Positions 1-6,013 of a DNA stretch of 7,098 bases are shown piece after piece. The position numbers were made by a program, and so were the translations under genes. The notes below the pieces were generated by a model, which did no database searches, was not told where the DNA came from, and saw only the letters and a program-made list of their open reading frames with translations. Within the stretch, counting starts at the first letter, position 1. Every line of letters starts with the position of its first letter. The stretch comes from Candidatus Krumholzibacteriia bacterium (lineage in GTDB: Bacteria; Krumholzibacteriota; Krumholzibacteriia; LZORAL124-64-63): the NCBI GenBank assembly GCA_030590265.1, contig JAUUYW010000173.1, positions 1 to 7,098 on the forward strand. Reading direction: 5' to 3'.

Positions 1-299
1 ATGGGCATGACTTTGGAAAGCGGAGCACCTTTCAAGGCAGTATAAAAACACAGCATTCCTATGGAGCCGGCCACAACTCCACCACCGACAATCATGTAGG
101 CCAGAGCCCGCGGGGAAGCCTGGGTCAGCATCTTCCAATGAGGGGCACTCACCGCACCCAGAATCACCAGCGCCACCGCGGTGCGAATGGTGATGCCCAA
201 TTGGGGCGGCAAATTGCCCAGGTGCAGTCCCTTTTTCTCAAAATAGCCACCGATGCCCCAGGCGGCAGCCGTCAGCAAGGCAAAAATTTGGGGTTTCAC
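1..299 (-). CDS. EamA/DMT-family membrane transporter, N-terminal part (cut by window edge)
   Basis: This reading frame is open from a GTG start at 299-297 to the left edge, giving 99 residues. The start is set by a near-perfect AGGAGGA (minus strand, bases 306-312) six bases upstream; no ATG competes nearby. Three hydrophobic segments are visible: about residues 4-20, containing AAAWGIGGYFEKKGL, 33-52, and 65-88, ending FYTALKGAPLSKVMP. The 'WG..YFEKKGL' stretch after the first helix and 'ALK.APLS.V.P' after the third are typical of the EamA fold of the drug/metabolite transporter superfamily. Those proteins usually have ten helices and about 280-300 residues, so roughly two thirds is missing here. 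The family exports small metabolites across the inner membrane; the substrate cannot be told from this fragment. It is divergent from the GGT-like gene, so the two may share control from the intergenic repeats. Family assignment is fairly sure; function is open. Confidence 0.82.
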   Translation of the reverse strand, partial: MKPQIFALLTAAAWGIGGYFEKKGLHLGNLPPQLGITIRTAVALVILGAVSAPHWKMLTQASPRALAYMIVGGGVVAGSIGMLCFYTALKGAPLSKVMP

Positions 300-321
300 G
301 GATGCTCCTCCTGTGTGCGTA

Positions 322-337
322 TGGGGACATTCCCCCA
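322..337. promoter_or_regulatory. small G/C hairpin in the divergent intergenic region
   Basis: GGGGA (323-327) and TCCCC (331-335) form a five-pair inverted repeat around the three-base loop CAT, with a possible extra T-A closing pair if one C bulges. On the minus strand it lies 10 bases upstream of the Shine-Dalgarno of the EamA transporter, so it could be a structure in that leader or a small operator. There is no T-run, so it is not an intrinsic terminator. Its function is unknown and chance occurrence is possible. Confidence 0.3.
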
Positions 338-359
338 ACCAAGTGGTCATTTATTTCCG

Positions 360-391
360 GTTCAAATCCAAGTCTGTTCAAATCTAAGTCT
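360..391 (+). repeat. tandem 16-bp direct repeat upstream of the GGT-like gene
   Basis: Two adjacent 16-base units, GTTCAAATCCAAGTCT (360-375) and GTTCAAATCTAAGTCT (376-391), differ only at position 10 of the unit. They lie between the divergent transporter and the GGT-like gene, ending 86 bases before the preferred ATG at 478. Head-to-tail copies of this length in a divergent promoter region are consistent with a pair of binding sites for a regulator (inference). A simple slippage duplication is the alternative. I could not place convincing -35/-10 boxes around it. Confidence 0.6.
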
Positions 392-477
392 CTGCAAGCA
401 GACAGGGAAATGGTATCATGTCCCCTCCAGTTACCAGGAAACTGGAAAGGGACTCTGCATCAGAAAGGGATTTGGCC

Positions 478-2196
478 ATGGGGAAGAATTTACTCTGGAT
501 CAGCGCAGTTTCGGTTCTGCTGGCATTTGTCAACCCAACCGCTACCTGCCAGGCAGCTGATCGCATCACCGGGCACGCTTTTGCCACTCGCAGTGAAGTG
601 ATCGCCCGCAACGGCATGGCCGCCACCAGTCATCCCCTGGCTACTCAGATCGCCTTGGATATCCTCAAAAAGGGTGGCTCCGCCGTGGATGCGGCCATCG
701 CCGCCAACGCAGCCCTCGGTTTGATGGAGCCCACCGGCAACGGCATGGGCGGCGATTTGTTTGCCATCATCTGGGATGCTGAATCGGAGCAGCTTCATGG
801 ACTGAATGCCAGTGGCCGGTCCCCGCAAAGTTTGACTCTGAATGATTTTCGCAACCGCCAATTGGAATACATTCCTCCCTACGGACCATTGCCCATCACT
901 GTGCCCGGTTGCGTGGACGGCTGGTTTGAAATGCACAACAAGTTTGGCAAACTCTCCCTGGCCGAAGTGCTCGAACCGGCCATTGGGTATGCCCGTGAAG
1001 GATTCCCCGTCACCGAATTGATTGCCTACTATTGGAATCTCAGTGTACCCACCCGGCAGGATCAGGCGAACTTTTTGCAGACCTTCACCACTGATGGCCG
1101 CGCCCCGCAAAAAGGTGAGATATGGCGCAATGAGAATCTCGCCCGCACTCTGGAAATCATTGCCCAGGGCGATGAAGGTCGCGAGTCATTTTACAAAGGT
1201 GAACTGGCTGAAATCATCGCTTCAACGGTGCAGGATGCAGGAGGATACCTGACCCTTGAAGACATGGCCGCTCACCGCAGTGAGTGGGTGGATCCCGTTT
1301 CAACCACCTATCGGGATGTGGAAGTTTGGGAGTTGCCGCCCAATGGCCAGGGTATTGCCGCCCTTCAGATATTGAACATCCTCGAAGGCTTTCCCTTGGC
1401 CGACTACGGTTTTGCCAGCGTCGAATATATTCACGCTTTTGTTGAGGCCAAAAAGCTGGCTTTCGAAGATCGGGCCAAGTTTTACGCCGATATGGAATTT
1501 GCTGAGGTCCCGGTGAAGGGATTGATCAGCAAGGAGTATGCGGCTGAGCGTCGGGAATTGATTGGTGAGAGGGCCAGCCGGCGGCTTGATGCCGGCAATC
1601 CGGCCCTTTATGAAGGCGATACAATCTATCTGACCACAGCCGATAAGGACGGCAACATGGTCTCTTTGATCCAGAGCAACTATCGGGGCATGGGTTGCGG
1701 AGTGTGCCCCAAAGGGCTGGGGTTTGGGCTGCAGGACCGGGGGGAACTTTTCAATCTGAAGGAAGGCGAAGCCAACTCCTACGCTCCCGGCAAACGGCCT
1801 TTCCACACGATCATTCCAGCTTTTGCCACACGCGAGGGAAAACCCTGGTTGAGCTTCGGGGTAATGGGAGGGGCAACCCAGCCTCAGGCCCACGCTCAGA
1901 TCATCATCAACCTGGTGGACTTTGGCATGAATCTCCAGGAAGCCGGCGATGCTCCACGGATTTTGCATGTGGGGTCCTCTGAACCTACCGGAGAAGTGAT
2001 GGTGGATGGCGGGACGGTTTATCTGGAAACGGGGATTGGCTATGAAGTGAGGCGAGCCTTGGTCGAGAGAGGGCATCGGTTGGGTGTTAATGTGGGGTCA
2101 TTTGGGGGGTATCAGGCGATTTTGTGGGATGAGGATAAGCAGGTTTATTTTGGCGCTTCGGAGTCCAGGAAGGATGGGCAGGCTGGAGGGTTCTAA
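478..2196 (+). CDS. ggt: gamma-glutamyltransferase-family N-terminal-nucleophile hydrolase, exported
   Basis: This is a 572-residue member of the GGT family, whose precursors cleave themselves into large and small subunits and hydrolyse or transfer gamma-glutamyl or other acyl amides. The ATG at 478 is chosen because AGGGA lies seven bases upstream and the product then begins with a clean Sec signal peptide: MGKN, a hydrophobic stretch, and likely cleavage near residue 26 (CQA/AD). An in-frame ATG at 418 would add 20 polar residues before the signal. Landmarks are KGGSAVDAAIAANAA (about 65-79), the substrate-binding Arg in SGRSP (R114), GDTIYLTTADKDGN with the likely catalytic Thr at 382, APGKRPFHTIIPA (about 436-448) and GVMGGATQPQAHAQ (about 461-474). 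Compared with classical E. coli GGT, TTH reads TIY, MDDF reads GELF and SSPGG reads GVMGG. That is the pattern of the YwrD/acylase-like branch, so glutathione may not be the substrate. The family is certain, the substrate is not. It is probably periplasmic. Confidence 0.93.
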   Translation: MGKNLLWISAVSVLLAFVNPTATCQAADRITGHAFATRSEVIARNGMAATSHPLATQIALDILKKGGSAVDAAIAANAALGLMEPTGNGMGGDLFAIIWDAESEQLHGLNASGRSPQSLTLNDFRNRQLEYIPPYGPLPITVPGCVDGWFEMHNKFGKLSLAEVLEPAIGYAREGFPVTELIAYYWNLSVPTRQDQANFLQTFTTDGRAPQKGEIWRNENLARTLEIIAQGDEGRESFYKGELAEIIASTVQDAGGYLTLEDMAAHRSEWVDPVSTTYRDVEVWELPPNGQGIAALQILNILEGFPLADYGFASVEYIHAFVEAKKLAFEDRAKFYADMEFAEVPVKGLISKEYAAERRELIGERASRRLDAGNPALYEGDTIYLTTADKDGNMVSLIQSNYRGMGCGVCPKGLGFGLQDRGELFNLKEGEANSYAPGKRPFHTIIPAFATREGKPWLSFGVMGGATQPQAHAQIIINLVDFGMNLQEAGDAPRILHVGSSEPTGEVMVDGGTVYLETGIGYEVRRALVERGHRLGVNVGSFGGYQAILWDEDKQVYFGASESRKDGQAGGF

Positions 2197-2221
2197 CTGC
2201 CTATTTGCACAAGTTCCAGAA

Positions 2222-2261
2222 CACCATAGCCAATCCTCCCTGGAACATTGGGGCCGTGGTG
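2222..2261 (+). repeat. bipartite imperfect hairpin downstream of the GGT-like gene
   Basis: CACCA (2222-2226) pairs with TGGTG (2257-2261), and inside it CCAAT (2230-2234) pairs with ATTGG (2247-2251). The two arms are separated by an asymmetric internal loop, and the apical loop is 12 bases. It starts 26 bases after the GGT-like stop. No T-run follows, so it is not a canonical intrinsic terminator. It could be a 3' end structure or part of the leader of the lipoprotein gene. Support is the pairing alone. Confidence 0.3.
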
Positions 2262-2342
2262 CCTACATTTATGAATTGGGTGCAGCTGAAAATTGAACTG
2301 AAAAAGACCAAACAGCAAGATATACATCTGAAAGGGATAATC

Positions 2343-3026
2343 ATGAAAAACAGAACGTGGTTGGGATTGCTTTTGGTAGGGTTGGTTCTGGTTTTGGGAA
2401 TGATGCTGATGCAGGGTTGCAGCGATGATCCTGCCGATCCGGATCCGGGTCCTGATCCTGTGGATCTACCAGCTTCCACCACTCCCCATATTTTGATGAA
2501 CAACTTTAAAACCGTTAATGAAGACATGTATATCGAAGGTTATGAACACATCATCAATGAAGATCATCGCATCATTGTTTTGCAGGAAACATTTGATGCA
2601 TGGGAGGGGTCGGACAATCCGCTGGAGCATTTGTATTTTGACCAGGCCCAGGCCATTGCCATTGCTGAGAATATGTTTTCCGGGCAGGACGGGGTTAATG
2701 AAGCGGGTATAGCCATTCCTTCAGTTGAGAGCATTGACATTGCTGTTTTGGACCTGCAGGGAACCTGGGAACCTGTGGACGAAGCGACAGATTATTTTGG
2801 GGATTTTGAAAATGTCCAATTTGCCGCGTACTCGGTGGTGATTTATTTCAACAATCCCAATTATCACCGTTATCAGATCGACCAAACGTTGGTTTTTTAT
2901 GCTGTTGATGTTTCTGGTGGGGAGCAAAATGATTGGCAGCTTTTGGGAATTGTTCCCATTGGTTGGAAATCCAGTTCTGCCACCGAACAAATTTCATATG
3001 ACTCAGTGCTCTCTTTGTATCGCTAG
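2343..3026 (+). CDS. lipoprotein with probable NTF2-like domain, function unknown
   Basis: This gene encodes a 227-residue precursor. The ATG at 2343 has AGGGA (2333-2337) five bases upstream and begins a textbook lipoprotein signal: MKNRTW, a leucine-rich core, then LMQGC with the lipidated Cys at residue 26. A longer frame from TTG at 2205 lacks a ribosome binding site and is rejected. Residue +2 is Ser, which by the E. coli rule favours the outer membrane. A Pro/Asp spacer (about 29-43, PADPDPGPDPVD) precedes the folded part. The segment from about 50 (ILMNNFKTVNEDMYIEGYEHIINEDHR in character, then Trp92 and ENMFSG around 109-114) has the look of NTF2/SnoaL-like lipoproteins: an N-terminal helix pair, a 'D..Y...' motif, then beta strands (VVIYFNN, LVFYAVDV, WQLLGIV). 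That fold is from memory and moderate. No catalytic residues can be named. It sits alone between the GGT-like gene and recQ. Confidence 0.85.
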   Translation: MKNRTWLGLLLVGLVLVLGMMLMQGCSDDPADPDPGPDPVDLPASTTPHILMNNFKTVNEDMYIEGYEHIINEDHRIIVLQETFDAWEGSDNPLEHLYFDQAQAIAIAENMFSGQDGVNEAGIAIPSVESIDIAVLDLQGTWEPVDEATDYFGDFENVQFAAYSVVIYFNNPNYHRYQIDQTLVFYAVDVSGGEQNDWQLLGIVPIGWKSSSATEQISYDSVLSLYR

Positions 3027-3089
3027 TATTTCAAAGGGATGGTCAGGCTGGAGTGTAGTGGGTTTTCTTGCGACATGAATTCGGCACGC

Positions 3090-3120
3090 GGGTTGCTGAA
3101 TCTTTGGTGAAGATTTACCC
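3090..3120 (+). promoter_or_regulatory. stem-loop between the lipoprotein gene and recQ
   Basis: AATCTT (3099-3104) and AAGATT (3110-3115) form a perfect six-pair stem around TGGTG. It extends by a G-T and a T-A pair (3097-3117), and after a four-base bulge by GGG (3090-3092) with CCC (3118-3120). A run of seven T lies at 3135-3141, 15 bases beyond the stem, which is too far for a standard intrinsic terminator. It could be the 3' end of the lipoprotein message or a structure in the recQ leader. Confidence 0.4.
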
Positions 3121-3154
3121 TGGTTCGCACTAACTTTTTTTGAAATGGAATACC

Positions 3155-4987
3155 ATGACCCGCACAGCCACTACCTTGCTCAACAACGTCTTCGGCTACG
3201 ATACTTTTCGTGGTCACCAGCAGGAGATCATCGACCACCTCATTGCCGGTGGGCACAGCCTGGTGCTGATGCCCACCGGCGGTGGCAAGAGCCTCTGTTT
3301 CCAAATCCCAGCCATGATTCGCCAGGGCACTGGATTGGTGGTTTCGCCGCTGATCGCCTTGATGCAGGATCAAGTCAGCGCCCTTCGGCAAGTGGGTGTG
3401 CGGGCTGCCTGTTTGAATTCCAGCCTGCCCATTGAAGAGATTCGTGAAGTGGAGAGCCAGTTGGTGCGCGGCGAACTGGACTTGGTATACCTGGCCCCTG
3501 AACGCCTCCTGCAACCCACCACTCTTGATTTGCTGGACCGTTGCGAGCTGTCGCTGGTTGCCATCGACGAAGCCCATTGTATCTCCCGCTGGGGACACGA
3601 TTTCCGCCCGGAGTATCTGCAGCTTGACACTTTGCGCGACCGCTGGCCCGAGTTGCCCATGCTGGCTTGCACTGCAACGGCTGATCAGCGAACTCGCAAA
3701 GAGATTGTCGAAAAACTTCGTCTCGGTGATGGTTGCACCTTTATTTCCGGCTTCGATCGACCAAATATTCGCTATCGGGTCACCGGCAAGGTGAACGAGC
3801 GGCAACAGATTTTGGATTTCATCCGCAATGAACATTCTGGCGATGCGGGCATCATTTATTGCCTGTCGCGGAAACGCACTGAAAAATTTGCTGAGTATCT
3901 CAGTGAAAATGGTATCCCTGCCTTGCCCTATCACGCAGGATTGCCCGCCTGGGTGCGCAAAAAAAATCAGGAACGATTCCTCATCGAAGATGGTCTTATC
4001 ATGGTGGCGACCATTGCCTTTGGTATGGGCATCGACAAGCCCGATGTGCGCTTTGTGGCCCATCTGGATTTGCCTAAAAGCATTGAAGCTTATTATCAGG
4101 AAACCGGACGAGCCGGGCGGGATGGCTTGCCGGCCAATGCGTGGATGGCTTATGGAATGCAGGATGTCATTTTGCAGGCCCGTTTGGCTGAAAGCAGCGA
4201 TGCCGATGAACAGTTCAAACGCAGCGAGCGGCAGAAACTCGATACCATGCTGGGCTATTGCGAAACTGTTTCCTGTCGGCGGCAACTCCTGCTTGAATAC
4301 TTTGGCGAAATCCTGGAAAAGCCATGCGGTAACTGCGACACCTGTCTTGAACCCGTGGATACTTTCGACGGCACCGAAGCCGCGCAAAAACTTCTGTCCT
4401 GCATTGTGCGCACTGGGCAGCGATTTGGCGCTTTGTACATCATTGATGTATTGCGCGGCAGCGAGAGCGAACGGATTTTTCGTTTCGGGCACGATCGATT
4501 GAGTACCTATGGCATCGGCACCGAGTTTGATGCCTGGCAGTGGCGATCCGTCATCCGGCAACTGGTGACCCGAGGATTGTTGGCTGTGGATTTGGAGGGT
4601 TATGGAGGGTTGCGACTCACTCCAGCGGCCCGTTTGGTTCTCAAAGGAGAGACCGAGCTGCATCTGCGCAAGGAAACCGCAGTGAAGGCTCGGGCGGCAA
4701 AACCCAAAAAGAAGAAGGCCACTGCGGCTGCTTTGCTGGAAACCGGGACTGAAGAGGAAAGCACGGCCAATCAAGAGCTCTTCGAGAATTTGCGTGAGCT
4801 TCGGCGCACCATTGCTGCGGAGCAGGAAGTGCCGCCTTATGTCATCTTCCACGACAAGACTTTGGTGGCCATGGCTCTATATCGGCCGGTGGATGATGCT
4901 GGTTTTCTGACTATCAGCGGGGTGGGGCAAACCAAACTTGAGCGGTATGGGGATAGGTTTTTGGCTGCTATTCGGGAGAATTCGTAA
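3155..4987 (+). CDS. recQ: ATP-dependent DNA helicase RecQ
   Basis: This is a 3'-5' SF2 helicase of recombination and replication-fork repair. It has 610 residues, almost the same as E. coli RecQ (about 609), and the full domain set. The ATPase core carries Walker A PTGGGKS (40-46), DEAH (138-141) and the CTATA motif (172-176). The second helicase lobe carries TIAFGMGIDKPDVRF (286-300) and QETGRAGRDG with the arginine finger (315-324). The RQC zinc site has Cys 374, 391, 394 and 397, with the same spacing as the E. coli cysteines. A winged helix follows at about 405-500, a Lys/Ala-rich linker at about 505-527, and an HRDC domain at about 541-606. The start at 3155 matches the family N-terminus; only a weak GGAA precedes it. 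A TTG at 3140 would add five residues without a better site. It stands as a single gene and ends 15 bases from the convergent membrane-protein gene. Confidence 0.97.
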   Translation: MTRTATTLLNNVFGYDTFRGHQQEIIDHLIAGGHSLVLMPTGGGKSLCFQIPAMIRQGTGLVVSPLIALMQDQVSALRQVGVRAACLNSSLPIEEIREVESQLVRGELDLVYLAPERLLQPTTLDLLDRCELSLVAIDEAHCISRWGHDFRPEYLQLDTLRDRWPELPMLACTATADQRTRKEIVEKLRLGDGCTFISGFDRPNIRYRVTGKVNERQQILDFIRNEHSGDAGIIYCLSRKRTEKFAEYLSENGIPALPYHAGLPAWVRKKNQERFLIEDGLIMVATIAFGMGIDKPDVRFVAHLDLPKSIEAYYQETGRAGRDGLPANAWMAYGMQDVILQARLAESSDADEQFKRSERQKLDTMLGYCETVSCRRQLLLEYFGEILEKPCGNCDTCLEPVDTFDGTEAAQKLLSCIVRTGQRFGALYIIDVLRGSESERIFRFGHDRLSTYGIGTEFDAWQWRSVIRQLVTRGLLAVDLEGYGGLRLTPAARLVLKGETELHLRKETAVKARAAKPKKKKATAAALLETGTEEESTANQELFENLRELRRTIAAEQEVPPYVIFHDKTLVAMALYRPVDDAGFLTISGVGQTKLERYGDRFLAAIRENS

Positions 4988-5002
4988 AATTGCCAGCAGG
5001 AA

Positions 5003-5419
5003 CTATCGCCGATACTCAAAAGAAGCCACCAGCAAAGCCACCGCAACAGCCAGATCCAATCCTCCGAGAAAGCCCAAGCCCATGGCGTTGCCTGCAAACA
5101 CTCTTTTGAGGGCAAACATCAGCAGTATCATTGAGAGAATAAAGATAAACAAGGGACGGGGATAAATATCCCAGGGCCAGAGACCGCCATTGGCAGCCTG
5201 CAGCCGGGCCATGTTCTGCCGCATGCGTTTGCGCATGACCTTGATGGCCTTGAAGCTACCCACAACAATGCTAACCGGAACGATCCAATAGAGGTGCCAG
5301 ACAGGCATCCCCGCTGCTATGGCTCGCAGGAAAAGGCGCACTGAGGCATAAACAAGGGAAAGGAATCCCAGAGTCAAAGTGGCTTGGGCGAGAATCAGCA
5401 TTATTCGGGGTGAAAGCAT
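5003..5419 (-). CDS. small four-helix membrane protein, unknown function
   Basis: This is a 138-residue, strongly hydrophobic protein with four probable transmembrane segments: about 6-27, 38-60, 88-109 and 114-135. A basic loop between helices two and three (KVMRKRMRQNMARLQ, about 60-74) should face the cytoplasm, putting both termini on the cytoplasmic side. The ATG at 5419 is preceded by a weak ACAGG about four bases away; Met7 is an alternative start. The layout, two helices, a basic 'K....R..NM.R' loop, then a 'WPWDIYPRPLFI' entry to the second pair, reminds me of an uncharacterised family of roughly 130-residue integral membrane proteins with the same arrangement. I cannot name it. It has no signal peptide, catalytic motif or cysteine. 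It converges with recQ and lies downstream of the terminator of the RRM gene, so it is probably its own transcript. Confidence 0.75.
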   Translation of the reverse strand: MLSPRIMLILAQATLTLGFLSLVYASVRLFLRAIAAGMPVWHLYWIVPVSIVVGSFKAIKVMRKRMRQNMARLQAANGGLWPWDIYPRPLFIFILSMILLMFALKRVFAGNAMGLGFLGGLDLAVAVALLVASFEYRR

Positions 5420-5478
5420 GGCGACCTGTTTTGCTGGGGATGATAATGAGTGCGGACTTCAGCCATGATAACTCAAAA

Positions 5479-5513
5479 GAAAAACCCCGCATCCATGGGA
5501 CACGGGGTTTTTT
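5479..5513 (-). terminator. intrinsic terminator of the RRM gene
   Basis: AAAACCCCG (5481-5489) and CGGGGTTTT (5503-5511) form a nine-pair stem around a 13-base loop, extendable by A5480-T5512. Read on the minus strand, the stem is followed by TTTTTCTTTT. This is a strong rho-independent terminator 22 bases after the stop codon of the RRM gene. The symmetrical A and T flanks mean it could also work on the plus strand, although no plus-strand gene ends nearby. Confidence 0.88.
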
Positions 5514-5534
5514 CCAAATGAAGGGAGGGCTGGC

Positions 5535-5855
5535 TTACCAGCGGCCGCCGCCGCCACCGCCGCCGCCACCGCCGCCACCGTAGCCACCGCCACCGCCACC
5601 GCCTTCACGGCGGGGACGTTCCTGGGCTTCGTTGACGCGCAGGGCGCGACCATTCATTTCAAAGCCGTCGAGAGCCTGGATCACGTTGTTCAGGGCTTCG
5701 TCATCAACTTCCACGAAACCGAAGCCACGGGGGCGGCCGGTCTCACGGTCGTTGATCAGAGCAACACTGTGCACGGTTCCATGCTGACCAACCAGGTCGC
5801 GAATTTCGTCTTCGGTGGCTGTGAAAGGCAGGTTGCCCATGTAGATCTTCTTCAT
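5535..5855 (-). CDS. RRM-domain RNA-binding protein with polyglycine tail
   Basis: This 106-residue protein consists of one RNA recognition motif (about 2-78) and a disordered glycine tail. RNP2 is IYMGNL (4-9) and RNP1 is RGFGFVEV (43-50), with the RNA-stacking aromatics Tyr5, Phe45 and Phe47 all present. The tail begins with a basic patch (RPRRE, 80-84), then Gly85-Gly104 broken only by Tyr92, and ends RW. It resembles the small bacterial and cyanobacterial RRM proteins, often cold-induced, that bind single-stranded RNA. The ATG at 5855 is preceded by TTGGAG (GGAG at 5865-5868) nine bases upstream and starts at the canonical MKKIYMGNL. An upstream in-frame ATG at 5888 would add 11 residues and bury the ribosome site, so it is rejected. 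It is monocistronic by its terminator and preceded by a hairpin-rich leader suggesting post-transcriptional control. Confidence 0.95.
   Translation of the reverse strand: MKKIYMGNLPFTATEDEIRDLVGQHGTVHSVALINDRETGRPRGFGFVEVDDEALNNVIQALDGFEMNGRALRVNEAQERPRREGGGGGGGYGGGGGGGGGGGGRW
5544..5603 (-). repeat. GGN-codon microsatellite encoding the polyglycine tail
   Basis: Twenty consecutive codons on the minus strand are GGC or GGT apart from one Tyr codon, giving a 60-base low-complexity tract read as CCG/CCA triplets on the plus strand. It encodes Gly85-Gly104 of the RRM protein. Such tracts gain and lose triplets by slippage without shifting the frame, so tail length probably varies between strains. 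It is also a likely spot for assembly error. Confidence 0.9.
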
Positions 5856-5871
5856 TTTCAATTTCTCCAAG

Positions 5872-6013
5872 TGCCGGATCTCCGGCAAACACCAGACCTT
5901 TGAACTTCGGCGATCTCCGAAAATCCGTGGGTCTTAGAACCAGCCCGGCCTGTTGCCGGACACAATCCCCCGACGGTCGAGGGAATTTCCAAACGCCAGT
6001 AGCACCACTGGCG
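5872..6013 (-). promoter_or_regulatory. hairpin-rich 5' leader of the RRM gene
   Basis: Upstream of the RRM gene the minus strand carries five consecutive inverted repeats. In transcript order they are: CGCCAGT/ACTGGCG (7 pairs, 5994-6013, loop GGTGCT); CCCTCGA/TCGGGGG (7 pairs with one G-U, 5967-5983, loop CCG); CCGGC/GCCGG (5945-5959, loop AACAG); TTCGG/CCGAA (5906-5921, loop AGATCG); and GCCGG/CCGGC plus a closing T-A (5872-5887, loop AGAT). The last ends three bases from the GGAG of the ribosome site. The last two share CGGAGATC across stem and loop. None has a following T-run, so they are not terminators. I infer a regulatory leader, possibly self-bound by the RRM protein or temperature-sensitive. 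It matches no riboswitch class I recognise. The transcription start is not known. Confidence 0.55.

Noticed and set aside
358..371. GGTTCAAATCC resembles a tRNA T-loop, suggesting a tRNA remnant or attachment site
   Set aside because: The T-stem does not pair beyond two bases and no acceptor, anticodon arm or CCA end is nearby. The motif arises from the 16-bp tandem repeat.
360..391. Tandem repeat as a minimal CRISPR array
   Set aside because: The units are 16 bases and directly adjacent with no spacers, and no cas gene is present.
418..477. Earlier ATG for the GGT-like gene at 418
   Set aside because: It has a possible AGGGA upstream but would put 20 charged residues before a clear signal peptide; the ATG at 478 has its own good ribosome site.
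138..560. 140-residue plus-strand frame over the transporter start and the intergenic region
   Set aside because: It is antisense to the EamA transporter start, crosses its ribosome site and the tandem repeat, and has no family resemblance.
1300..2076. 258-residue minus-strand frame inside the GGT-like gene
   Set aside because: It is fully antisense to conserved GGT motifs and its protein has no domain-like pattern.
2293..2326. TTGAAC with TATACA as a promoter for the lipoprotein gene
   Set aside because: The spacer is 22 bases and the start would fall on the ribosome binding site.
3115..3141. Stem-loop plus seven-T run before recQ as an intrinsic terminator
   Set aside because: The T-run begins 15 bases after the end of the stem, too far for rho-independent termination.
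3023..4852. 609-residue open frame on the minus strand, antisense to recQ
   Set aside because: It lies almost wholly inside recQ, which has every helicase motif. The antisense product has no recognisable domain and no ribosome site at its start; it is a codon-usage shadow.
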